DNA of 14,245 bases from Eimeria necatrix (lineage: Eukaryota > Apicomplexa > Conoidasida > Eucoccidiorida > Eimeriidae). Of the stretch, positions 1-9,107 are shown piece by piece. Every line of letters begins with the position of its first letter. The stretch's first letter is position 1. The position numbers and the translations under genes were made by a program. The stretch lies in NCBI RefSeq assembly GCF_000499385.1, contig NW_013654727.1:1-14245 (forward strand). Reading direction: 5' to 3'. The notes below the pieces were generated by a model. It had not been told where the DNA came from. It did not search any database and saw only the letters and a program-made list of their open reading frames with translations.

Positions 1-1150
1 CCCTGTCTCCCTCTAGTCTTGCGACCCCTCGTAGGTCGCTGGCTAGCTATCCTCTCTAGAGCACTAACCAGCCCCATTGTAGTGTCTGTGCACTACACCA
101 CTAGCTACCTCCACGAGTTCGCGGTGGCAGAAACTACGTTTCTGCTTCCCGTCCGTTGTACTCAAAATTCCTTTAGGCCCCTTGCTGCTAACTAACTAGT
201 AATCCACGGATAAAGATAGTGCTTCAGGAGGCCCTACTCGTGCGCAACTCCTGGGTGGAAATGAGCCCTCAAATCCGGTCTGGCGGAGAAAACACCCGCT
301 CTCCCGCCGCAGGCTTGGCTCTAACTCAAGGAACTATTCGTACTTTCTAGAGCTATAAAGTATCTTTCAAATTGCTCCTAACCCTGTAACTGGGAGGAAA
401 GGCGTTCACCCCACTAGAAAGCTTACCGTCCTTCGGTCACCCGCAGCACCAAAGCAGATCCCCAAGCCTTGCGAACTCGAAGTTAATGGATATCCCCATT
501 TACCCACCAAAGTGCATGCACGCACGTTAGTGTACAGCAGCTCACCCTCCGGGAACCTGCTTCACTAGGCGTGTGGGCCAAGGAAGCCGCAGCTCCTACC
601 AATCTGGCCACTGGGGGCTTACGGTGCTGCAGCTTGCAAGAGCCTCCCCAACAGCTCCGCCTCAGAAGCCTCCTAGGGAACGCACAGCTGCGTAAGGGAG
701 CCACTTCGTTAAGGGCCAGAAATCAGGATGATCGGTGACTTGAGCTCAAGAAATCAGGATGATCGATGACTTGAGCGCTCACGAGCGGGAACCCGCTTTC
801 ACCCCGCTTACCCAGGGTGAGCTCGTGCCTCACTTGCTAGAGGCTCTCCTCAAAAAGCAACTGTTTTATCAACCAAGGGAATCTGTGTTGTTGAACAGAA
901 GCAAATAGGGCGGGATTGAGAGAAGGATTTACGCCGCTCCTCGCACTTTGCTAATCGGCGAGATCTTTAGAACTAGCTGCCAGTGCCCCTTCGGGCTAAT
1001 GGCCGCGTCATAGCCCAGCTCTCCAGGCTAAACGCAGGCTCTTGACTCCACCCTTTTTGCTGCACCGGCAGATATTGTTGAGGTAGCTCAAGAGAGGGCC
1101 ACTCCAGACTTAAGGCCAGCAGACTCCCCTGCGTCCCCCTGACGCCCCCT
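1..1150. other. Ordinary-complexity region without a supported gene
   Basis: This is the only part of the window almost free of CAG/CTG runs. Reading frames are short. The longest minus-strand frame (483-704, 73 codons) opens with GTG rather than ATG and has no recognisable motif. A TATA-like string (CTATAAAGTA) sits near 353-362. A 31-33 bp tandem duplication lies at 718-781. I see no tRNA-like T-loop, no rRNA I recognise and no transposon coding sequence. It could be intergenic DNA, introns and UTR of a gene to the left, or a decayed dispersed element. Confidence 0.5.
718..781. repeat. Two-copy tandem repeat, about 31 bp
   Basis: Two adjacent near-identical copies begin AGAAATCAGGATGATC. 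Copy 1 (718-748) ends GACTTGAGCTCA and copy 2 (749-781) ends GACTTGAGCGCTCA, with one G/A difference inside and a 2-bp insertion near the end. Immediately downstream, CACGAGC (from about 779) and GCTCGTG (about 822) could pair around a loop that itself contains the palindrome GCGGGAACCCGC. The function is unknown. Confidence 0.75.
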
Positions 1151-1188
1151 CTGCCCCACTGCTCTCGCTGCAGCTTCCTGCTGCTGCA

Positions 1189-1708
1189 GAGGCCTTCGGC
1201 CCGCCAGGTAATTGAAGATAGAGCATCTGTGCTGCCCAGAAGTCCACAGTTCTGGCAGAAGCTCTATTTCCTCCAGGGGCCTCTCCCCACCCCAGCCAGC
1301 CCAGGGCCTCTCGGGGGCCCCCCCAAAGGAATCCTACTCAGCGCCTGAAATCCTTCCAGCCAGGAAAAGAAAAAATAGAATCTTCAAAGGCAAGCAAATC
1401 TCATGGGGTGCTGCCCCCCTCCCCCCGCCAGCCCCATGACCCCGTGGGGTCACCTAGGGGCGCCCCCAGCTGACACACTGCGAAGAAGTACATGGGGGGC
1501 CCCCAGATCCTTTTGCTGCAGAAAATGGGAAATGAGGAAAGCAAGGTCTTCTACTCTCCTCATTCCCTTCCTCTGTATCACCCCGAAAGCGCCGGAAGCC
1601 CCGTCAGCTAGCCAAGAGGAAGAAAGAAAGACCCCTCACTTTGAAATTCAAATTCTTAAAACTGCTTCAGAGCAGCTGCTTCTCCCCGCCCCGGCCTCTG
1701 CGCCTTGA
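1189..1708 (+). other. Possible small exons of an unrecognised plus-strand gene
   Basis: A pyrimidine-rich stretch ending CTGCTGCAG (about 1188) is followed by only 18 bases and then CCAG|GTAATT, a good donor at 1207. CTATTTCCTCCAG (to about 1277) is a good acceptor. The frame after it reads a Pro-rich stretch and then a basic segment (PARKRKNRIFKGKQISW) before stopping at 1439. A second frame starting at ATG 1403 runs to 1708 and contains ERKTPHFEIQILKTASEQ near its end. The non-repetitive residue content is protein-like, but I recognise no family and could not build a phase-consistent model. It may be noncoding. Confidence 0.2.
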
Positions 1709-1820
1709 GGCAGTCGTTAGTTAACGACCCACTTGCATCACAAGCAGCTGCTGCAGCCCCTGGGCTCTCGGGGCCCCCAGGGCCCCCTGGCCAGTTCTGG
1801 GGGCCCCCCGAGGGTCCTCT
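1300..1820. repeat. Scattered GGGGCCCC-type palindromes
   Basis: Short palindromic G-run/C-run blocks occur around 1313-1325, 1441-1475, 1495-1502 and 1764-1812. They are the same type as the denser arrays at 3564-3666 and 12016-12540. They behave like a dispersed simple repeat of this genome rather than a gene part. Confidence 0.6.
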
Positions 1821-2202
1821 TTCTGCACTAAGTCCAGCCCCAGCCCCTAGAGAGGCCCAACTGCTGCTCCCCTAGCCACAGGGGAGCTTAGGAGCTGCTG
1901 CTGGCTTTACTGAGAGCCAGAAAACTCCTGAAAAGCCCCGAGACAGAGCCAGAGAGAGCTCTGCTGCAGTCTTTGCAGCTTCTGGGCAATTCAGGTGGTC
2001 TTCTGCGGCGGGCCGGCGACTCGCCCGCCCCCTAGCTCTCGCGCTGCAGCTGCAGCAGCAAAATCTAAAGCCTCTGCAGCAGGGGACGCAGCACTTGCTG
2101 CTGCAGCCGCAGCGGCTGCTGCTGCTGCTGCTGCTATACCGCTGCGCAGCTCTTACACGCAGCCCCACGGCAGACTAGGGCTGCCTGCAGCGGCAGCAGC
2201 AG

Positions 2203-2278
2203 GAGCCAGCTGCAGCAGCAGGAGCCAGCTGCAGCAGCAGGAGCCAGCTGCAGCAGCAGGAGCCAGCTGCAGCTCTTC
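2203..2278. repeat. 19-bp tandem repeat, four copies
   Basis: The start GAGCCAGCTGCAGCAGCAG recurs at 2203, 2222, 2241 and 2260. The period is 19 bp, not a multiple of three, so translation would cycle through all three frames. This argues against conserved coding here. Confidence 0.85.
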
Positions 2279-2307
2279 ACTCCTGAGAATCTACTATTAG
2301 TCACTTG

Positions 2308-2356
2308 CAGCAGCAGCGCCTACCTGCACTGCAGCAGCAGCGCCTACCTGCACTGC
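2308..2356. repeat. 24-bp tandem repeat, two copies
   Basis: Two identical units beginning CAGCAGCAGCGCCTACCTGC lie in tandem. In the plus frame they encode QQQRLPAL twice. The period is in frame, unlike the 19-bp array next to it. Confidence 0.7.
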
Positions 2357-2695
2357 AGCAAGCGCCCCCAGGGCCAGCAGCAACTCTTGCTGCTGCTCTG
2401 ACTGGGGCCTCAGGGAGCTACCCGCAGCAGCAGCAGCATGCTGCAGCCTCGCAGGGCTGTGCTGCTGCTCTGCTTTCCTTTATTAGCTCTACGCGTAGCA
2501 GATACTCCCTCTAACTGCAGCAGCAGCAGCAGCAGCAGCAGCAGCACAGTGATGCAGCAACAGCAGAGACGCGCAGCCTCCTGCTGGAACGCACTGCAGC
2601 AGAGCGCTCTGCAGCCGCAGCAGCTGCTCGCAGCAAATACTCCTGAGGCAGGCTGCTGCACGTGCTGCTGCTCTTCCTATACAGCGCTGCTGTAG

Positions 2696-2737
<42 letters not shown>

Positions 2738-2743
2738 CAAAAA

Positions 2744-3014
2744 TCAAGACCCTGGGTACCGCCTTCCCAAGGCTGCTGCAGGCACACAGTGCTGCTGCCG
2801 CCGCACAGGGTGCAGCTCCAAGCAGCGGCTGCTGCGGCCAGGCGCTACGAGCTGCTGCTGCTGCTGCTGCTTTCCTCTTGCTGCTGTTGCTGCTGCTGCA
2901 GCGCTGCGGCAGCACTCCAAGGCTCGTGCTGCTCGTAGGACAGGCAAAGACCTCACAAAAGGGGAATCCTTTAAAATGCAGCGCCGTCCCATCTGCTGCT
3001 GCTGCACCTCGCCG

Positions 3015-3048
<34 letters not shown>

Positions 3049-3403
3049 CGCCCCCAAGGCTGCGCCACCGCTGGCAGCTGCTGCCCCAGCCCTCTTCCTG
3101 CCAGTGGTGCTGCAGCGCCGGCTGCTGCTTCTGCTGCTGCTCGTGCTGCTGCTCGTGCTGCTGCTCGTGCTGCTGCTCGTGCCGCTGCTGCAACTGAACC
3201 GTCCGGCGCTGCTGCTGCAGCTGCACCGTTCGCTGCTGCTGCCCTTCCAAAAAGCCGTCGTCGTGTGCTTCTGGAGTCTGCTGCTGCTGTTGCTGCTGCT
3301 GCTCTATCTTTCGACACTGCAGCAGCAGCTGCTGCTCGTCTCGCTGGCGGGGCTTTAGCTGAATCTTCCGTCTCTGCTGCGGCTGGACGAGCTCCTCCTG
3401 TTC

Positions 3404-3449
<46 letters not shown>

Positions 3450-3700
3450 GGCACTGGCTCTTCTGCACCCAAAAGTTGGTCAGCAGCAGCAGCAGGCAGC
3501 AATGAAGGGCCCCCTGTGGGGCCCCAGGCAGCAGCAGCAGCAGGTCCATCTGCATGCGCTCTGGGCCCCCAAGAGCCCCCAGGGGGCCCCTGGGGGCCCC
3601 CAGGGGCCCCCTGGGGGCCCCTTGGAGGCCCCTCTGGTTCCCCAGAGGCCCCCCTGGGGGCCCCCAAAGAAGGCGGTGAGGCTGCTGGGATGAGCTGCGT

Positions 3701-3736
<36 letters not shown>

Positions 3737-4028
3737 TCCCTCCTGCTGCTGCAGCAGAGACCAAGCGCTGCGCTGTTTGACGGGCGGCGGGTGCCTGTTG
3801 CCGCGACTCGAGCTCCTGCTGCGGCTCCTCCGCCAGGCCCTTCTGCTGCTGCACGTGCTACTGCTGCTGCTGCTGCATCTGCTGCTGCTGCTGCGTCTGC
3901 TGCTGCTGCAGGGGTGTGGGGTGGCTGCGGGTCCGGGAGCCCTACGGTGTCTGAACAGCAGCCTCCTGCGGCGCTGTTCTGCGTCGAACATTTCCCAAAG
4001 CGCATCTCGCCACTGCTTGTCAATTTTC

Positions 4029-4069
<41 letters not shown>

Positions 4070-4605
4070 TTGCTGCTGCTGCTGTTGCTGCTGCTGCTGA
4101 TGGTAAGGGTGAGAGGCGTGGTGCCGCTGCTGCTGCTGCTTGTGTGGGTGGTGCCGGTGCTGCTCCAGCTGCTGAGGGTACTGCTGCTGCTGATGCTCTT
4201 GCACTTCATCGTACTCCAAGTGCTGCTGCTGCTGCTGCAGCTGCTGCTGCTGCTGCTGCAAACTATGCTGCTGACTATCTTTCTGACCGGGCCACTGCTG
4301 CAGCCACTGCGTCTGTTGCTGCTGCTGCTCCTGACGACTGCCCCCTCCTGCCATCCTGTGCTGCTGCTTTTCTTGTTGTCGCTGCAGCCGCTGTTCCAGC
4401 TGCTGCTGCTGCAGCCGCTGTTCCAGCTGCTGCTGCTGCAGCCGCTGTTCCAGCTGCTGCTGCTGCTGCCGCTGCTGCTGCCGCTGCTGCTGCAGCTGCT
4501 CCTCTCGCGCGTAAATCTCCTTTGGTGCTGTACCCGTTGCGTCCGCAACTTCCTTTTCCAACGTGCTTTCCTGCTGCTGCCGTTGCTGCTGCTGTTGCTG
4601 CTGCC

Positions 4606-4640
<35 letters not shown>

Positions 4641-4769
4641 GGGTAAAGTCCGCGTTGCTGACGCTGAGGGCCGAAGCCTTCAGACCTTTTATACCACACA
4701 GGGCCTTCTTCTGGCGCCACTCTGTCTCTTGTCGCCTGCTGCTGCTCTCGCTGCTGCTGCTGCTCTCTG

Positions 4770-4812
<43 letters not shown>

Positions 4813-4917
4813 GACAGCAACCATAGTCCCGGGGCTTCGCCCTGCGCCTTTCTTCTGGGGAAACTGAACGGCGCTGCTGTCGATACACCCTAGCTTTTCT
4901 GTTGCGTCTGCTCGACC

Positions 4918-4950
<33 letters not shown>

Positions 4951-5182
4951 TGCTGCTTCTGCTGCTGCACCGGCACCAGGTGCTGCTGCCTCTAAAGCTG
5001 CTGCTGCGCTGCTCACCGTAAGGAGGCTTCTCTCTGTCGCCCTTTCCGTCTTCGTGTCTGTTCCTTCTTTGCTGCTGCTGCTGCTGCTGCTGCTGCCGCT
5101 GCTGCTGCCTCTCCCCAGACTCCGCATCACGGCGTCTTGGCTCTCCTTGCCACTGCTGCGACCATCCACACTGCTGCTGCTT

Positions 5183-5232
<50 letters not shown>

Positions 5233-5325
5233 TGTGGCTCCAGTCTCTTTCGGCATCCCCACAGCGGTGCTCCTCCTCTCCTCGGGCCCTCATGTGCAAC
5301 TCTGCGCTCTGCTGCTGCTGCCGCA

Positions 5326-5364
<39 letters not shown>

Positions 5365-5761
5365 GCTGCTGTGGCCTCCCAAGCACCTGACACAAATTTT
5401 CTCGGAGACCCACCGCTGCTGCCTGCTGCGAGTCTGGCACCTGCTGCTGCTGCGGCTGCTGCTGCTGCTGCTCCTGCCATTGCTGCTGCTGCTGCTCCGG
5501 GCTGCTGCAGCGGCGGCGCCGCTTTTGCTCCCTCAGCTCCTGATCTTGCTGTTTCTGCTGCTCTTGCTGCTCATGCTGCTGCTGCTTCAATGGCTTTTGC
5601 TGCCGCAGCAGCTGCTGCTCTTCTTGCGCCCCAAGCTGCTGCTGCTTCTGCTGCTGTTGCTCTTCTTGCGCCCCATGCTGCTGCTGCTGCCGCTGCTGCT
5701 GCTGCTCTTCTTGGGACCCATGCCGCTGCTGGTGGTGGTGGTGCTGCTCTTCTTGAGTCGC

Positions 5762-5801
<40 letters not shown>

Positions 5802-5903
5802 ACGCTGCAACAGAGATCTCTCGCGCTGATGCTTTTCATAAGCTCCTCGTACATTTCTGTGACCCTCTGGAACTCCTTGGCGAAGTACAGCGCGTCTTTT
5901 GGC

Positions 5904-5947
<44 letters not shown>

Positions 5948-6109
5948 AGGTGCCGTTGCCTCTACTGCTGCTTCGGGTGCCGGCATTGCTGCTGATTTCG
6001 CTGCAGCAGCTGCTGCTGCTTCCCCTGCAGAAGCTGCTGCAGGTGTTGCTGCTGCTGCTAATCCCTTCGGGCGACTCGACGCCCTTTTGCGGATCATCTG
6101 GCTCTGAGG

Positions 6110-6148
<39 letters not shown>

Positions 6149-6260
6149 GCCGCTGCGGGTACAGATGGCTGCTGCGGCAGCTGTGGGCGAGCTTCTGCTG
6201 CCTCTGTTGACGCTGCTGCTGCTGCTGCGGCTGCGGCTCTCGGCGGCGCCTCTGTCTCCT

Positions 6261-6304
<44 letters not shown>

Positions 6305-6439
6305 TTCTGTGTCACCGCCTTCCTCGTTTTCTGCTTCTTCTTTTCTAATTTCCTCCAGGTCTCCGCTGCAACTCGTCTGCTCCCTCTTAACCAGACACAC
6401 AGGCGCTGCTACGAGTTTGCTGTTGCTGCTGCTGTGGCG

Positions 6440-6473
<34 letters not shown>

Positions 6474-6734
6474 ATCATGTTGCTGCTGCGAGGTGAGCAG
6501 CCACCGGCATTTCTTGTTTCCAACAAAGACTTCCAGTCTGAGGGCCGCAGGAGCTGGCTACAGTCTGTTGCTGCTGCTGTTGCTGCTGCAGTTGCTGCTG
6601 CTGCTGTTGCTGCTGCTGCTGCCGGGGGTGCAGCAGCAGGGCTGCACCACCCAGAAACGTACTTTGTTGACTTGCTGCTGGAGCCGCTGCTGCTCCCGTT
6701 GTTAGGGCTGCAGTTGCTACTGGCAGGACTACTA

Positions 6735-6815
<81 letters not shown>

Positions 6816-6888
6816 GCGTTTCGCCCGCGCCTCGTCCTTGAGCCTCCTGTCTCCGCCGCCGCACGCACAGGCAGTGGGCGGTGTCTGT

Positions 6889-6924
<36 letters not shown>

Positions 6925-7243
6925 AAGCAAAATCTGCTGCTTCTGGAGGGCTTGCTGCCGTTGTCGTTGCTGCTGCTGCTGCTGTGGAGTCTGGCGCTAG
7001 GGCCTTGCGGGCGTAGATGATGTCTTGGAGTTCTGCTGCATCTTTTTGCTGACAAGCAGCAGCAATTGCTGCTTCCAGCTGCTGAATCTCAGCAGCAACA
7101 GCAGCAGCAGCAGCAGCCGCTGCTGCTTTGCTCTCTTCCGGCGCAGCAGCAACTGCCGCTGCAGCAGCAGCAGCAGCCACCGCCTGCACGGCGCTAGCAC
7201 AGCCCCTGCTCTCCTGCTGCTCCTCCTGCTGCTCCTGCTGCTG

Positions 7244-7289
<46 letters not shown>

Positions 7290-7450
7290 GTGCTGCGGGT
7301 CCAGTGGAAAACTGGGGCGAAGCGGCAAAGGGCCGAACGCGTGGGAATAAAACGAAGCGAAAAACTTCGCCGCCGATATAAAGCCACTTTCGAAGCTGCC
7401 AGCGCTCTGAAGGAATTCAAAACAAAACATTTTGTGGCATTAAATGGCAT
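2744..7450 (-). CDS. Very long Gln/Ala/Ser-rich low-complexity protein
   Basis: This is a single open frame of up to 1568 codons, from ATG at 7450 to a TGA at 2744. I do not recognise the family. In order it shows: a basic N-terminus (about 1-54, YRRRSFSLRF); poly-Gln; Ala-rich sequence around a helical segment (about 119-150, EIQQLEAAIAAACQQKDAAE); poly-Ser; an acidic linker (about 352-384); poly-Ala; a non-repetitive segment (about 517-550, FAKEFQRVTEMYEELMKSI); long Gln-rich stretches; an RS-like basic part (about 790-880, RRSVSPEERRRAKPRDYG); more Gln repeats; a short unique segment (about 1141-1160, KIDKQWRDALWEMFDAEQ); then Gly/Pro-rich and Gln-rich tail sequence. The unique segments read well in this frame, and the CAG-type sense strand fits Eimeria coding bias. 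The RS/SP content hints at a nuclear role, but that is inference. The start lies in a satellite. A stronger reading is that coding here begins at an acceptor (CCTTCAG|A, exon from 7406) and is joined to exons at 8673-9152. Below about 4000 other frames are equally protein-like, so undetected introns are likely there. Confidence 0.55.
3135..3182 (-). repeat. 12-bp coding repeat, HEQQ x4
   Basis: TCGTG recurs at 3141, 3153, 3165 and 3177. In the long minus-strand frame this encodes four consecutive HEQQ units, next to two RTVQLQQQ units. Confidence 0.8.
3564..3666. repeat. GGGGCCCC block inside the long frame
   Basis: This is a cluster of G-run/C-run palindromes. In the long minus-strand frame it encodes a collagen-like Gly/Pro stretch (GPQGAPGGPQGPPGGSWGP). 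The same nucleotide pattern occurs in clearly non-coding DNA at 12016-12540, so this block may be an inserted simple repeat or lie in an unrecognised intron rather than be a selected collagen-like domain. Confidence 0.75.
4385..4465 (-). repeat. 27-bp coding repeat, three copies (QQQQLEQRL)
   Basis: CAGCCGCTGTTCCAGCTGCT on the plus strand recurs at 4385, 4412 and 4439. On the minus strand this gives three successive nine-residue units containing LEQRL. The L/Q spacing would suit an extended helix. It sits in the Gln-rich middle of the long protein. Confidence 0.85.
5605..5772 (-). repeat. 42-45 bp coding repeat, four copies (QEEQ units)
   Basis: CTCTTCTTG on the plus strand recurs at 5618, 5660, 5705 and 5747. 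On the minus strand it encodes four imperfect 13-15-residue units with the core [AGS]xQEEQ followed by a Gln/His-rich stretch. The spacing stays in frame, which supports translation of this frame. Confidence 0.8.
7406..7450 (-). promoter_or_regulatory. Splice acceptor at the 5' edge of the long frame
   Basis: On the minus strand the sequence TTTTGTTTTGAATTCCTTCAG ends at 7407. It is T-rich and ends in CAG, a textbook acceptor. The exon would begin at 7406 in phase 2, consistent with the candidate donor at 8673. If it is used, the ATG at 7450 is intronic. Confidence 0.45.
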
Positions 7451-7904
7451 TTAAATGGCATTTAAATGGCATTTAAATGGCATTTTAGTGGCATTTAAAT
7501 GACATTTAAGTGGAGTTTAAGTGGCATTTAAATGGCATTTAAACGGCATTTAAGTGGCATTTAAATGGCATTTAAATGGCATTTAAACGGCATTTAAGTG
7601 GCATTTAAATGGCATTTAAATGGCATTTAAGTGGCATTTAAGTGGCATTTAAATGGCATTTAAAGGGCATTTAAATGGCATTTAAAGGGCATTTAAGTGG
7701 CATTTAAGTGGCATTTAAGTGGCATTTAAATGGCATTTAAATGGCATTTAAAGGGCATTTAAAGGGCATTTAAGTGGCATTTAAATGGCATTTAAAGGGC
7801 ATTTAAATGGCATTTAAAGGGCATTTAAGTGCCTTTTAAATGGCATTTAAGTGCCATTTAAATACCACTTAAATGCCACTTAAATGCCACTTAAATGCCA
7901 TTTA
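7446..7904. repeat. 11-bp TTTAAA minisatellite with orientation switch
   Basis: About 37 head-to-tail copies of an 11-bp unit GGCATTTAARK run from 7446 to about 7851. Most end AAT, AGT, AAC or AAG, and point variants are distributed along the array. From about 7852 to 7904 the unit appears in reverse orientation (GCCACTTAAAT). There is no coding potential. It lies inside the proposed large intron of the minus-strand gene. Confidence 0.9.
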
Positions 7905-8052
7905 CATTAATGGCATTAATGGCATTAATGGCATTAATGGCATTAATGCCATTAATGGCATTAATGCCATTAATGGCATTTATTGGTGTTAATGCCATTA
8001 ATGGCATTAATGGCATTAATGCCATTAATGGCATTTATTGGTATTAAATGGT
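7905..8052. repeat. 9-bp ATTAATGGC minisatellite
   Basis: Units of ATTAATGGC and its reverse form ATTAATGCC alternate, forming local palindromes such as GGCATTAATGCC. The array directly abuts the 11-bp array, shares the GGCATT core with it, and looks derived from it by loss of the AA step. Confidence 0.85.
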
Positions 8053-8125
8053 ACACTGACACTTTTAAAGCCGCTGAAGCTTCAAGTAATAAATAATAGC
8101 AGGCTACGCAGGTAAATGCCCTCCC

Positions 8126-8670
8126 AGCTAGCTAGCTAACTAGCTGACTCAGCTAGCTAGTTAGCTAGCTAGCCAACTAGCCAGCTGGGTCAGCTAGCTA
8201 GCTAGCTGGCTAGCTAGCTAAATAGCTAGACGCCTAGCGAGCTAGCTGAACAGCAAAACGGCTGAATGGGTAGCTAGCCAGCTAGCTAAACAGCTAAAAT
8301 GCAATCTGAGGCCTTATAGGTACCAGGCAGCTACCTAAAAGAGCTAGCTAGCTAGCTGGCTAGCTAGCTAGCTAGCTAGCTACACACCTAGCTAGCCAGT
8401 CATCTAGCCAACTAGCTAGACAGCAAACTAGCCAGCCAGCAATCTAGCTCGCCAGCCAGCTGGCTAGCCATCCAGACAGCTAGCTAGTCACCTAGCTAGC
8501 CAGCTAGCCACCTAGCTAGCCAGCCAGTCACTTAGCTAGCTAGCTGGCTAGCCACGTAGCTACCCAGCCACCCAGCCAGCCAGCTAGCTAGCCAGCTAGC
8601 TAGCCAGTCACCCAGCTAGCCACCCAGCTAGCCAGCCAGCCACCCAGCTAGCTAGCTAGCTAGCTAGCTG
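8126..8670. repeat. GCTA/GCCA tetranucleotide array
   Basis: A degenerate array of GCTAGCTA with GCCA variants is interrupted around 8240-8340. GCTAGC is palindromic, so either strand can fold on itself. It ends within a few bases of a splice donor (CAG|GTCAGC) on the minus strand, so in the proposed gene model it forms the 5' part of a 1266-nt intron. Confidence 0.9.
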
Positions 8671-8672
8671 AC

Positions 8673-8875
8673 CTGAGGCAGGGGCTCTGGAGGCTGTCGA
8701 CTCTCTCCCAAGTGCTTTCTTTCTTTTTGCTGCCTCTCCATCTCAGCAGCGCCAAAAAGCCGCTGGCCGTGGGCCGCACCCGCACCACGGCCTCCACTTC
8801 CGACTCTGCTGCTGCAGCGCCCGGAGAGGCAGCAGACAAACGCGTCCGCGGAGAAGGCGACTGCGCACAAGAAGC

Positions 8876-8940
<65 letters not shown>

Positions 8941-9050
8941 GCAGAGCAGCAGTGCAGACTCCAAGATTGCAAGTAATTGAAGTTAAAATTTTTGGTGAGC
9001 AAATTCGAATAAATCTCAAGCGAAATATCAGCACATTTAAACCGAAAAGG

Positions 9051-9107
<57 letters not shown>

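Larger units (their letters stand above)
1830..2743. other. CAG/CTG-rich flank beyond the long minus-strand frame
   Basis: All six frames are broken up, and CAG- and CTG-type runs alternate over short distances. A plus-strand frame at 2305-2514 (opening with TTG just after an acceptor-like CACTTGCAG) encodes two copies of QQQRLPAL. On the minus strand a CTG run ends in CTGCAG near 2518 and is followed by LEGVSATRRANKGKQSSS, resembling acceptor plus exon. These could be extra 3' exons of the long minus-strand gene or plus-strand exons. I cannot choose between them, so no gene is called. Confidence 0.35.

Noticed and set aside
1..1150. Organelle-derived insertion or rRNA fragment
   Set aside because: Base composition is about balanced rather than AT-rich, and I could identify no organelle gene or rRNA block.
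2662..3693. Plus-strand 343-codon frame rich in Leu/Ala
   Set aside because: It is the reverse shadow of the minus-strand frame: CTG/GCT runs read as poly-Leu/Ala, and the unique linkers are less protein-like than on the minus strand.
3791..5995. Plus-strand Leu-, Ala- and Cys-rich frames that look like membrane proteins
   Set aside because: Poly-Leu here is only CTG repeat on the antisense strand of the long gene, so hydrophobic segments are artefacts.
7446..8670. CRISPR-like array
   Set aside because: Units are 4-11 bp, contiguous and without unique spacers, so these are satellites and not a CRISPR.
8730..8800. Kinesin motor start, from the minus-strand string VEAVVRVRPT
   Set aside because: VRVRP resembles the first motor strand of kinesins, but no P-loop (GxxxxGKT/S) or switch motif is visible on the minus strand downstream in the window, and the proposed continuation is Gln/Ala/Ser-rich. 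The match is too short to call.
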